From Clostridiaceae bacterium (GTDB lineage Bacteria; Bacillota; Clostridia; Lachnospirales; Lachnospiraceae), in assembly GCA_910575585.1 (NCBI GenBank), contig CAJTGF010000026.1, positions 1 to 64,000 on the forward strand: a stretch of DNA of 64,000 nt, read 5' to 3'. Below the pieces are notes generated by a model that ran no database searches, was not told the DNA's origin, and saw nothing but the letters and a program-made list of their open reading frames with translations. A program made the position numbers and the translations under genes. Positions 50,479 to 58,427 of the stretch are shown one piece after another (the first letter of the stretch is position 1; each line of letters begins with the position of its first letter).

Positions 50479-51384
50479 ATGGCAAAGAATTTATTATTGG
50501 GAAATGGAATCAATATGCGTTTGAAAATAAAAGGGCTTCAAGAGCAGGAAATAGCAGAGCGTTTTTTTCAAGATCTTATTCGCTCTAGTTGTTTATTTGA
50601 GTTATTGTTTGGTGTGAGATTTACAGAGGATATTTGCAAAGCATTATTAATGAAGACAAACAAAAAGGGTATAGAGTCTCTTTCGTACTTTGTTTATGAT
50701 TATGTTTTGGAAAATATGAGAATTCCAAAATCTATTAATGTGCGGATGCGTTTATTAGATGCAGTTATTTGCTGTGCAATAAGTGCTATATTTTATAAGG
50801 ATAACGAACGGTTAGGGGAGTTTTTTGAAGAAAAAAATCTTCCCAATATTGAATTGTATGATAATATCTTTACACTAAACTATATAGAATATTGGGATAA
50901 GGAAGAAAGAAGTATTTATTTGCATGGTAAATATGATTTTGATAAAGTAAAATGTAATAATAAACCTGTTTTACATTATAGTTATGAGAGATATTTGGGA
51001 TATAAGGGATATAAAGAACTGATTGATAAAATGAATCGTGAATATAATATGTGTGAATTATACACAAGGCCTATTGTTTTTTCACCAGAATTTTATAAAA
51101 AAATAGAAATGATGTCTATGGGGGCATATCCTTCAGAACAATTATACCCCTCAGAGGACTTATTTTTAGTCGATATGCCAGAATTATATGAGCAATTGAA
51201 AGACATTTATGAATTGGATGTTTTTGGAGTGTCGCCTTATGGGGATGATGATTTAATTAAGTGTTTAAATACAATGAATAATGTTGTAGTGTATGTTTAC
51301 AATAAAGAAAATAATGTAGAAACAACAGTATGGGAAAGGGCTCTTGTATGCCCGCATATTATAAAGGATTCAAAAGAGCTATAA
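50479..51384 (+). CDS. SIR2/AbiH-like protein, candidate phage-defence effector
   Basis: A 301-residue very AT-rich gene. LLLGNGINMRL (5-15) matches the nucleotide-binding glycine motif of AbiH and SIR2-like proteins (LIxGNGFD). IFTLNYIEYWD (T132-Y135) corresponds to the TxNYD box, and YLHGKYDF (about 148-150) to the LHG box. GVSPYGDDDLIKCLN (about 250) corresponds to the GxSxxxxD box. These four in order are the SIR2-like core of NAD-degrading defence effectors. It is a single gene with its own ribosome site (TAAGGAG) and no obvious partner. Activity is inferred from motifs. Confidence 0.6.
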   Translation: MAKNLLLGNGINMRLKIKGLQEQEIAERFFQDLIRSSCLFELLFGVRFTEDICKALLMKTNKKGIESLSYFVYDYVLENMRIPKSINVRMRLLDAVICCAISAIFYKDNERLGEFFEEKNLPNIELYDNIFTLNYIEYWDKEERSIYLHGKYDFDKVKCNNKPVLHYSYERYLGYKGYKELIDKMNREYNMCELYTRPIVFSPEFYKKIEMMSMGAYPSEQLYPSEDLFLVDMPELYEQLKDIYELDVFGVSPYGDDDLIKCLNTMNNVVVYVYNKENNVETTVWERALVCPHIIKDSKEL

Positions 51385-51459
51385 TATTTTGGATTTTATA
51401 TTAATTTTATTATTATTTGATAAAAGAATGTAAATAATACTATATACAGATAAAAAATG

Positions 51460-51488
51460 TTGACATATACTATATATAGTGCTATTAT
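51460..51488 (+). promoter_or_regulatory. Promoter with palindromic operator between -35 and -10
   Basis: TTGACA (51460-51465) and TATTAT (51483-51488) with 17 bases between. The spacer holds the perfect palindrome ACTATATATAGT (51469-51480); a related half-site (ACTATATAC) lies upstream near 51439. Confidence 0.8.
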
Positions 51489-51554
51489 ACAAAAGTATTG
51501 ATTTATATATCTTTCAGGTGAAGGATATAATAAAAATTTGTTCCTGTATGCACA

Positions 51555-51655
51555 AGCAGGAAGCTGAACGGTGAATATCTTACCGGGTTGCTTTTGTTTA
51601 TTTATGAATCAAAGAATGACGCTCATTTTGTTATGGAAATGCGGCGTCTTTTTTT
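51555..51655 (+). terminator. Leader hairpins/attenuator candidates
   Basis: Between the promoter and the next gene, two hairpins occur: AAGCAG...CGGT/ACCG...TTGCTTTTG (about 51555-51600), and GACGC pairing with GCGTC followed by TTTTTTT (51618-51655). Both would stop transcription before the gene at 51735 unless read through. Confidence 0.6.
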
Positions 51656-51734
51656 GTGCAAAAAAGGGACGGCAATATGGAAGGAGGGCAGAAGCAGGAT
51701 TTTATCAAAGGGTAGCAAAGCGAAGGAGGGGCGA

Positions 51735-52184
51735 ATGAAACGGGACAAATTCAAAAAAATGAAGCTTCAGCTGGAGACGTTGAAGCCTGCGAAAGCGGAC
51801 GACTGTGCGCTGCTTTTGCAGGGGCTGACCATGGAGACATCGGAGACGTCAAATTTTTCTATGGAGTCTGTGGAGCAGAAAAAGAGGGAGTTGAAAAACG
51901 GCATTCTGACAGTGGAAATGGAGGCCAGGGGAATCCGGATGGATGATAAACGTCTGGCTCATTTAAAGACAGGAAAGCAGGCGGAAATTTTGGATTATAA
52001 TTATTTTAAATCCAGAATGCCGGAAATGGTGATTACGGATATTCAGGCGGAGGTGTTTGATTTCCGTAAAAATAGGGTGGTTCCGTTTGCAGTAAAGAGA
52101 TTGGAGTTTTCTTTCGGCAATGGGAAAAAGGTTGATATGACAGATAGGGTGAGTGTGTTGTCGCTTAATCGTCTGGCAGGCTGA
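51735..52184 (+). CDS. ICE protein of unknown function
   Basis: A 149-residue basic, mainly soluble protein starting at ATG 51735 with AAGGAGGGG upstream (the longer frame to 51588 has no ribosome site and crosses the terminator). Features are a lysine-rich N-terminus (KRDKFKKMKLQLETLKPA) and a compact C-terminal domain ending VDMTDRVSVLSLNRLAG. No recognised family. It is the first gene of the leader-controlled block and overlaps in operon with the next one (16-base gap). Confidence 0.55.
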   Translation: MKRDKFKKMKLQLETLKPAKADDCALLLQGLTMETSETSNFSMESVEQKKRELKNGILTVEMEARGIRMDDKRLAHLKTGKQAEILDYNYFKSRMPEMVITDIQAEVFDFRKNRVVPFAVKRLEFSFGNGKKVDMTDRVSVLSLNRLAG

Positions 52185-52200
52185 GGAAAGGGGAAATTTT

Positions 52201-52440
52201 ATGATGAAGGATGTAAAACTGCAGGCAAAGAGAAGTGTTCATGTGACGGGGCAAGTCCAGTTTCCGGTGAAGATCGGGGAGGAAGCTTGTTATCTGTATG
52301 GGGGTAGCATATGGTGGACGGACCGGGTGAAAAGGATTCTTGAGATCGCGGCAGATTATATCCGCATTGAGACTACGCATTATTATTATACGATTGTGTG
52401 GAATGACAGGGGGCAGGGACAGATACGTGCCGCTGCATAA
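52201..52440 (+). CDS. Small ICE protein, unknown
   Basis: A 79-residue protein starting at ATG 52201 (GGAAAGGGGAAA upstream). It is beta-rich (VHVTGQVQFPVKIGEEACYL; RIETTHYYYTIVWNDRGQGQ). No family is recognised. It is followed by an imperfect terminator at 52463-52490. Confidence 0.5.
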   Translation: MMKDVKLQAKRSVHVTGQVQFPVKIGEEACYLYGGSIWWTDRVKRILEIAADYIRIETTHYYYTIVWNDRGQGQIRAAA

Positions 52441-52462
52441 TAGGAAGGGAGTATGTGGAGGG

Positions 52463-52490
52463 AGCAACCATTTGGGTGGCTGCTTTTTCC
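52463..52490 (+). terminator. Terminator before the T4SS promoter
   Basis: AGCAACCA pairs with TGGCTGCT (one mismatch), then TTTTT. Confidence 0.7.
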
Positions 52491-52533
52491 TTTTGAGGGG
52501 AGGAAACTTGGAAAAGAGTGTAGACTGGGGGAC

Positions 52534-52557
52534 ACTTTCTGCCACGGTGGCACAAGG
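52534..52557. repeat. Solitary iteron near T4SS promoter
   Basis: ACTTTCTGCCACGGTGGCAC followed by AAGG matches the parB-linked palindrome and lies about 45 bases upstream of the promoter at 52602. Confidence 0.8.
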
Positions 52558-52601
52558 TGGAATTGGGACTGAAAAGAGACTACATTGGGACGGCTGGTCT
52601 A

Positions 52602-52630
52602 TTGACTTGCGATTTTTAATCTTTTATAAT
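52602..52630 (+). promoter_or_regulatory. Promoter of the type IV secretion operon
   Basis: TTGACT (52602-52607) and TATAAT (52625-52630) with 17 bases between. Confidence 0.85.
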
Positions 52631-52706
52631 GGTATCATCAATTTTTATGCATGGTTAAGACATGGAGAGCCATAGGAATTGAAACCGAATATTGCAATAA
52701 TTGGGA

Positions 52707-52738
52707 AGCAATCATCAGATTTGGTGGTTGCTTTTTTT
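52707..52738 (+). terminator. Leader terminator inside the T4SS 5' region
   Basis: AGCAATCA pairs with TGGTTGCT, then TTTTTTT. It lies about 70 bases after the expected transcription start and before the first structural gene, so it can act as an attenuator. Confidence 0.75.
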
Positions 52739-52771
52739 GCGCCCAAAAGGGCGGAAAGGAGGCTGGTGGTA

Positions 52772-53155
52772 TTGGTTCGAAAGTTGAAAAACGGCCTGGA
52801 GGCTGTGGGCAGAAGGGTGGGGAATCAGATTCCCCGGATGGCGGGTGGCGCTTATGCTGTGGGAATAATGGCGGTTCTGATGTGTCAGACGGCATACGCA
52901 ACGGATATTTTTGGGGTAGCGAAAGGCGCTATGCAGCAGGTATATACGGATGTGGCTGGTCTGGCGACCGTGGGGGCTGTGGTGTGCGCGGCTGTGTGTT
53001 TGTTCCTGATGAATTTCTCCAAGTCAGGAAAGACCGTGGATGAGTCCAGGGCGTGGCTGAAGCGGATTATTATCTGTTGGGCGGCGCTGATGACGCTGGG
53101 AGCCATTGTGACCTATATGGAGAAGATCATTCCACAGAGTTCATTTACACCATAA
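52772..53155 (+). CDS. VirB2/Maff2-like small membrane protein
   Basis: A 127-residue protein, probably starting at TTG 52772 (AAAGGAGG 9 bases upstream). An N-terminal signal-like helix (GAYAVGIMAVLMCQTAYATD) is followed by two membrane segments (ATVGAVVCAAVCLFLMNF; RIIICWAALMTLGAIVTYME). Position first in the transfer operon and this topology fit a VirB2-type pilin or the Maff2 family of Gram-positive ICEs. The longer frame to 52679 runs through the leader terminator and is unlikely. Confidence 0.65.
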   Translation: MVRKLKNGLEAVGRRVGNQIPRMAGGAYAVGIMAVLMCQTAYATDIFGVAKGAMQQVYTDVAGLATVGAVVCAAVCLFLMNFSKSGKTVDESRAWLKRIIICWAALMTLGAIVTYMEKIIPQSSFTP

Positions 53156-53472
53156 ACAGGGGAGCCGGACAGGGAAACTTGTCTGGCATTTGTTTTACGG
53201 GGTGGTGAAAGTTCTGGGTAGCTTTCAGGCGGGTTGACGGGCAACATTTGTGGATGGACTGGATAGAAGTGTCTGGAATCATCTGGGAGCAGGACAAGTA
53301 TAAGACACTGCTGATTTTGAAAGAAAAGAAAAAGGCCGGCGCTCTCCCGGCAGGAAGGAGGTGGACGGCTCTCTGAAGGAAGAAAATAGAATAAGGCGTG
53401 TTTTTGGAGCTTCCAGCGGTCTGGCAGATAGCGGGAAGGGAGGGATGCGTGCCTAGAAAATAGGAGGAATGA
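53156..53472. other. Gap between pilin-like and VirB6-like genes
   Basis: No ORF with a good ribosome site. A 40-codon ORF at 53254-53376 (MDWIEVSGIIWEQDKYKTLL) is possible but unsupported. The block AGCCGGACAGG-AACTTGTCTGGC near 53162-53187 could pair as a weak hairpin. AATAGGAGG at 53460 serves the next gene. Confidence 0.4.
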
Positions 53473-56142
53473 ATGGGCTGGTTATTGGAATTGCTGTTTG
53501 AGTCTGTGAGTGAAATGTGTTCCAAGTTTATTGTGGACATGATGGACGTTGCCAGTGGGATGTTTACGGAGATTTTGTCTTGTGATCTGGATTTGTTTGA
53601 GGAATTGTTTGGGGTGGCGGGGGATTTGTACCGGAATGCGGTTGTGCCTATGGGGGTGGCCCTGCTTTTGATGATCCTGGTGTGGCAGCTGTTTAAGTCT
53701 ATGTTTGGGAAGCTGGGGACTGCTTCGGAGGACCCGGTGGAGCTGGTGTTCCGTTCTTGTTTTTGTCTGTTTATGATCTTGTTTGCCAAGGATATTGTGA
53801 ATTATATCCTGGAGGTTGCGGGGACGCCTTACGACTGGGTGGTGGGGACTGTGATCACCGTGGATTCGTTCAGTGAGTATGTGACGGCGGCGGAAGGGGT
53901 GATGTCGGCTCTGGGTATTGACGTGATGACGATTTCCATGCTGAAGCTGCTGTTACAGCTGGTGGTGGCCTGGAATTATTTTAAGATGTTGTTTATTTTG
54001 GCGGAGCGGTATGTGCTGCTGGGGATTTTTTCTTATACGTCACCGCTGGCGTTTGCGGCGGGCGGGTCTAAGGCGACCAACAACGTGCTTGGCTCCTGGA
54101 CGAAGATGTTTGGTGGCCAGGTGCTGGTGGTGATCCTGGATGCCTGGTGTGTGAAGATGTTTTTGTCGGCTTACGGGAACATGATGGCAAGCTCTTATGG
54201 GTTTACGAAATTTTTTGCGGCTAATATGTGTCTCATCGGGTTCTGCAAGATTACGGCGAAGCTGGATTCTTATATGGGGTCTCTGGGTGTGAACCTGGGG
54301 CGGATCGGCGGCGGTATGAGCGGGCTGGGAGCATTGCTTATGGCTGGGCGGCTTATGAATTTTGGCGGCGGAAGGAAAGAGGCTGCACAAGGGAGTCATG
54401 GCGGCCACATGAATTTTGGTTCTGGGAAGACGATTCCTTTGGGGAATGGAAGTCCGGGATTTGCGGGAGGCGGAATGACTGGAGGAGCGGGACAGCCGGG
54501 AGGCGGCATTGGCGGAATGGGTGCGGATGGTTTTGGAGGCCAGGCGCCGGAGTTTATGGGAAGTGGAGAGAAACCTGGAGAATCTGCGGGATTTGGAGAT
54601 TTCGGCGGGGATATGGAGCCTGGGGAGGGGCAGAATCTTCCTTTTGGCATGCCGGAAGAGGATTCTGCTGTGTCTATGGGAACGGAAAGTGGAGATATGG
54701 ATTTTGGAAACAATGGGGTGGAAGATGGACCCTTTGGATCGGTCATGGATATGGGGGAGGATATGCCGGCAGGCGTGGATTCCTTTGGAACGGAAATGGG
54801 TGCGGAAAGTATGGCGCCTTTTGGGCAGGAAATGGGTGCGGATGGCGCAGCGCCTTTTGGGCAGGAAATGGAAGACGGAGGCATGGGGGTTCATGGCCAG
54901 GGTATGGGTTCAGGGGATATGGAACTGGATGGCGGCGGAATTCCTATGGAGGATATGAGCGGTATGGAAGGCTATGCCGGATTGTCCGGGGAGGATACGG
55001 CTTTGGATGGAATGTTTGAGGATATGGCAGGCATGGAAGGCAGTGTCTCTTGTATGTCCGGAGAGGATTTTGAACCGGCAGATATGGGCGGTTTTGGGGG
55101 CTCTTTTGCCAGGGGCATGGATGGCTTTCCGGAGGCTGTGGGAGACTTTGACCATGGGGAAGCCGGATATGATGGAGCAGATGTGGAAAACGGTGGTATG
55201 GGATATGGAGCCGGAGGTATTTCTGGAATGGAGGAAGGCGGAGTATCGGCCGGGGCGATTGGCATGGCTGGAGGTCTGGGCAGTGCGGAGATTGGAATTG
55301 GAGGGGCAGGTATTGGAAGGATCGGCGCCGGGAGCGTGGGTGCTGGAAGTTTAGGGTCTGGAAACGCAGGTTCTGGGAATGGAGGTGTTGGAGAAACAGG
55401 CATTGGAAGTATTGCAGGTGTGGAAAACGGGTTTGGAACGGGCGGTTCCCAGCGGATTGGCAGTGTGTCTGGGGCCGGAATCGGGACTGGAACTGGATAT
55501 TCGGCTGGAAGTGGTTCTGGACAGGGTGTTGCCAATGGTGCTGGAATGGCTTTTGGAGCGGAAGGCGGCATGGCAGGCAGTTCTGCTTCTGGTGCAGGAA
55601 ATATGGATAGTGTAGTGCATGGAATGCCGGGCGCGGGAGAGTATGGGAGCGGAATGCCTGGAGTGTACAGGGCAGAGAGGGACGGCGAAGGGTATCTGCG
55701 TTATGACGCTTCCCGGTATGAGAGGCCCCGGGGAGCGTATCAGACAATCCATGAGAACGGGAAGACTTTTTATGAGCTTCCGGAAAGAGCGAAGGTACCG
55801 GGAATCCTTCCGGAAACAAGGGCGTCTCTGGAAAAGGACGGGACTCTTAAGGTGGAAAAGATTTACAGGGAACAGAGGTCTGTGCCGGGGAGCCCAAGGG
55901 ACAGGGCGGAAACCGGGAGTGGAATGGAGAGGCCGGAGACTGGAAGGGAAAAAGGGAAGGCCGGGACAAGAGACGGATATGAAAAATCAGGTGAGGGATT
56001 TGGTGAGAGGAAGCCGGGATTGAGGGCGAAGCCTGAGGGAAAGCAGGGAGTGAAACAGCGGAGGAACGGCCAGGGGGCTGCTGGAAATGAGGGGCAGCCG
56101 GAGAGAGGCCGTGATCAGAGGAAGGGGGACGGCAGGAGATAG
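53473..56142 (+). CDS. VirB6/TrbL-like transfer protein with long low-complexity tail
   Basis: The 889-residue protein has a membrane half (about 1-290) with five or six helices (VVPMGVALLLMILVWQLF; LVFRSCFCLFMILFAKDI; MLKLLLQLVVAWNYFKMLFI) like polytopic VirB6/TrbL channel proteins. From about 295 to 740 the chain is low complexity: first Gly/Met/acidic repeats (FGQEMGADGAAPFGQEMEDG) and then Gly-Ile-Ala-Ser repeats (GIGGAGIGRIGAGSVGAGSL). The last 150 residues are basic. The whole is much longer than usual 300-450-residue VirB6-like proteins. It starts 5 bases after TAGGAGG. The tail could be extracellular. Confidence 0.8.
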   Translation: MGWLLELLFESVSEMCSKFIVDMMDVASGMFTEILSCDLDLFEELFGVAGDLYRNAVVPMGVALLLMILVWQLFKSMFGKLGTASEDPVELVFRSCFCLFMILFAKDIVNYILEVAGTPYDWVVGTVITVDSFSEYVTAAEGVMSALGIDVMTISMLKLLLQLVVAWNYFKMLFILAERYVLLGIFSYTSPLAFAAGGSKATNNVLGSWTKMFGGQVLVVILDAWCVKMFLSAYGNMMASSYGFTKFFAANMCLIGFCKITAKLDSYMGSLGVNLGRIGGGMSGLGALLMAGRLMNFGGGRKEAAQGSHGGHMNFGSGKTIPLGNGSPGFAGGGMTGGAGQPGGGIGGMGADGFGGQAPEFMGSGEKPGESAGFGDFGGDMEPGEGQNLPFGMPEEDSAVSMGTESGDMDFGNNGVEDGPFGSVMDMGEDMPAGVDSFGTEMGAESMAPFGQEMGADGAAPFGQEMEDGGMGVHGQGMGSGDMELDGGGIPMEDMSGMEGYAGLSGEDTALDGMFEDMAGMEGSVSCMSGEDFEPADMGGFGGSFARGMDGFPEAVGDFDHGEAGYDGADVENGGMGYGAGGISGMEEGGVSAGAIGMAGGLGSAEIGIGGAGIGRIGAGSVGAGSLGSGNAGSGNGGVGETGIGSIAGVENGFGTGGSQRIGSVSGAGIGTGTGYSAGSGSGQGVANGAGMAFGAEGGMAGSSASGAGNMDSVVHGMPGAGEYGSGMPGVYRAERDGEGYLRYDASRYERPRGAYQTIHENGKTFYELPERAKVPGILPETRASLEKDGTLKVEKIYREQRSVPGSPRDRAETGSGMERPETGREKGKAGTRDGYEKSGEGFGERKPGLRAKPEGKQGVKQRRNGQGAAGNEGQPERGRDQRKGDGRR

Positions 56143-56173
56143 ATCCTGCGGGTTTCCAATATAAGGAGAGGTT

Positions 56174-58312
56174 ATGTCGGAGGATTGGAGGGACAATGGG
56201 CCGCTTGACAAAGCGGCAGAAATGGCTGCCCGGGGAGCCCGGGCAGCGGGGCAGGCGGAACGGATAGCCCAGGCGGTACAGTCGGCTCATGGAGCCATGG
56301 CAGCGGCAGGTGCTGGCGGGGCGGTAGGGGGGATGGCTGTGGGAAGCGCGCTGGCAGGGCCTTTGGGGGCTGCTGTGGGAGCTTTGGTTACAAGCAGGAC
56401 GTTTTGGAAGGTGGTTCTTTCGCTTTTTTTGTCGGTTTTGTTATTTGTGTTTGTGATTGTCAATGGGGTGGGTCTTATCCTGGCTTATCTGGGGTTTGGG
56501 GACGCGGACAGCTATGCGGCCCAGGCCAGAGAGGCGGAGTATAGGAATATTAAAGATCAGATTGAGACTCTTTTGGAGGAGGATTCCCGGCTGGCAGAGG
56601 AGATTTACGGGCTGATTGAGGCGGAGAGGGATTTGCTGTATGAGGAGATTGGGGAGGATTTTGATGGGAACTGGGAGGATTATGACGGGTATGAGGTGGA
56701 GACGGATGAGTATGAAACGGTGCTGAAGCGGAATCTGAGCCGTTATTTGGCGGTACTGATTGAGGAGGAGTGGAGCGGGAGCCGGATTGTGGGTTTTAAT
56801 GGGTATGGTTCTTATGGGGGAGTGGAGGGGAACCTGACCAGTGTGTATGATGAGTATTTTGCTCTGGCAGCTGCTACATACCAAGTGCCGGAGGCGCTTT
56901 TGAAGGCTATGGCAAAGGTGGAGTCGGATTTTAACCCCAATGCGGTTTCGGGAGCCGGGGCTGTGGGGATTATGCAGCTTATGCCGGCTACGGCGGCCAA
57001 TCTGGGAGTGACGAATCCTTATGATCCGAAGGAGAACATTATGGGAGGGGCCAAGTACATAGGGGAGATGCTGCGGACGTTTTCTGCGTATCCGAATGGA
57101 CTGGATCTGGCTCTTGCAGCTTATAATGCGGGGCCGGGGGCGGTGAGACGGGCAGGGTATCGGATTCCCCAGAACGGGGAGACGCCTGCTTATGTGGAGA
57201 AGGTGAAGGGGTATCTGATTTTTACGGATATGGCTGAGAGAACTGGGAATGGAAGCCTGTGGGATGAGAATTTGGAGTTGAACGGTGACGATTCTGGTGA
57301 ACCTGGAGAAATGGTGATTGGAGAAGGGCTGCAGGGGATAGAGGCAACAGAGGGTAAGGATGGAAATGGGATAACAAGGATTGAAGATATAGGTGGGAGT
57401 TTGGAAGTGTCGGGAATGCTGTTAAAGTCCTTGGTGGAGGAGCGGGCTTCGGAATTTCTGGGCTGGACACAGACGGGGACTCATACAGAGACGGAAGGGG
57501 CCGGGGAGGATGAGGTGGAAAGGGAGATTGTGGATTACGCCATTGTGGTGCTGCTGGAGCCGGAGCTTTCGGAGATGAAAGGGGGCTATCAGTACCGGAT
57601 GGTTACGGATCAGACGTCATTTCATTATGTGCTGACCTTGTTTCAGCTGGCCGGCCAGGGAGTGGAGGGAGCCCAGGATCTGGTGCTGCGGGCGGCAAGC
57701 TGGAAGAATTACGTGCTGGGGGAAGGGGCTTCGGAAGATATTTATACGGGGACCATTTCCACGGAAGGGGACCGGATTGTCTATGATACGGTGGATGGCT
57801 GTGTGGGGGAGGCGGTTTACTACAACCAGGGGGAGGAACCCTGGGCTTCTCTGCCTTATGGGGGAAGCAATATCCGGTCGTCCGGGTGCGGGCCTACGGC
57901 GCTGGCGATTGTGATCTCTACTTTGACGGGGGAGGCGGTTACGCCGGAGCTGACGGGGAGGTTTGCCATTTCGGGAGGGCATTATGTGAAGGGGAAAGGG
58001 ACAAGCCATGCTTTTCCGGCTGCTGCAGCAGTCCACTGGGGGCTTTCTGTGGTGAGGGTGAAGCGGGAACGGATGAATGAGGTGGTGAAGGGGCTTAAGG
58101 AAGGAAAAATGGCGGTGGTGATCTGTGCGGAGAACACGATCTCCGGAAGCAGCGGGCATTATATTGTGCTGACCGGGGTGACAGATAGCGGATATCTGAC
58201 CATTGCTGACCCTGGGAGCCGAACCAGGACGGGGAATTTGTACAGTGCGGCCACGATCCAGTCTTATGCCAGGGATTTGGCGGATGGGAGTATCTGGTTG
58301 ATTGGGAAGTAA
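56174..58312 (+). CDS. Conjugation lytic transglycosylase / C39-like peptidase
   Basis: A 712-residue cell-wall hydrolase that would open peptidoglycan for the transfer channel. Order: cytoplasmic Ala/Gly-rich segment, one membrane helix (77-107, FWKVVLSLFLSVLLFVFVIV), a coiled region, a soluble transglycosylase domain (catalytic E250 in AKVESDFNPNAVSGAGAVGI; ALAAYNAGPGAVRRAGY), an acidic linker, and a C-terminal C39-type cysteine peptidase fold (C572 in SGCGPTALAI, H662 in GHYIVLTG, D679 in ADPGS). Most Gram-positive ICEs pair the transglycosylase with an NlpC/P60 domain instead. Ribosome site AAGGAGAGG is upstream. Confidence 0.85.
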   Translation: MSEDWRDNGPLDKAAEMAARGARAAGQAERIAQAVQSAHGAMAAAGAGGAVGGMAVGSALAGPLGAAVGALVTSRTFWKVVLSLFLSVLLFVFVIVNGVGLILAYLGFGDADSYAAQAREAEYRNIKDQIETLLEEDSRLAEEIYGLIEAERDLLYEEIGEDFDGNWEDYDGYEVETDEYETVLKRNLSRYLAVLIEEEWSGSRIVGFNGYGSYGGVEGNLTSVYDEYFALAAATYQVPEALLKAMAKVESDFNPNAVSGAGAVGIMQLMPATAANLGVTNPYDPKENIMGGAKYIGEMLRTFSAYPNGLDLALAAYNAGPGAVRRAGYRIPQNGETPAYVEKVKGYLIFTDMAERTGNGSLWDENLELNGDDSGEPGEMVIGEGLQGIEATEGKDGNGITRIEDIGGSLEVSGMLLKSLVEERASEFLGWTQTGTHTETEGAGEDEVEREIVDYAIVVLLEPELSEMKGGYQYRMVTDQTSFHYVLTLFQLAGQGVEGAQDLVLRAASWKNYVLGEGASEDIYTGTISTEGDRIVYDTVDGCVGEAVYYNQGEEPWASLPYGGSNIRSSGCGPTALAIVISTLTGEAVTPELTGRFAISGGHYVKGKGTSHAFPAAAAVHWGLSVVRVKRERMNEVVKGLKEGKMAVVICAENTISGSSGHYIVLTGVTDSGYLTIADPGSRTRTGNLYSAATIQSYARDLADGSIWLIGK

Positions 58313-58427
58313 GGGCGGCAAAGAGGAGGAAGCGGGAAAACGGATTTGACAGGTGGATCATACATGACGGATTTGCGGTTTATGGGGGATTGGTGTTTTG
58401 AGCGGAAGAAGGGAAAAGTGGTGGAAA

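Noticed and set aside
52651-53043. 130-codon Cys/Gly-rich ORF starting in the T4SS leader
   Set aside because: It runs through the leader terminator and is an out-of-frame overlap of the membrane protein gene at 52772, which has signal and membrane segments.
53254-53376. 40-codon ORF before the VirB6-like gene
   Set aside because: No clear ribosome site; kept only as a note in the gap entry.
54228-55019. 263-codon Trp/Gly-rich ORF within the VirB6-like gene
   Set aside because: Shadow frame created by the Gly-rich repeats; no independent ribosome site.
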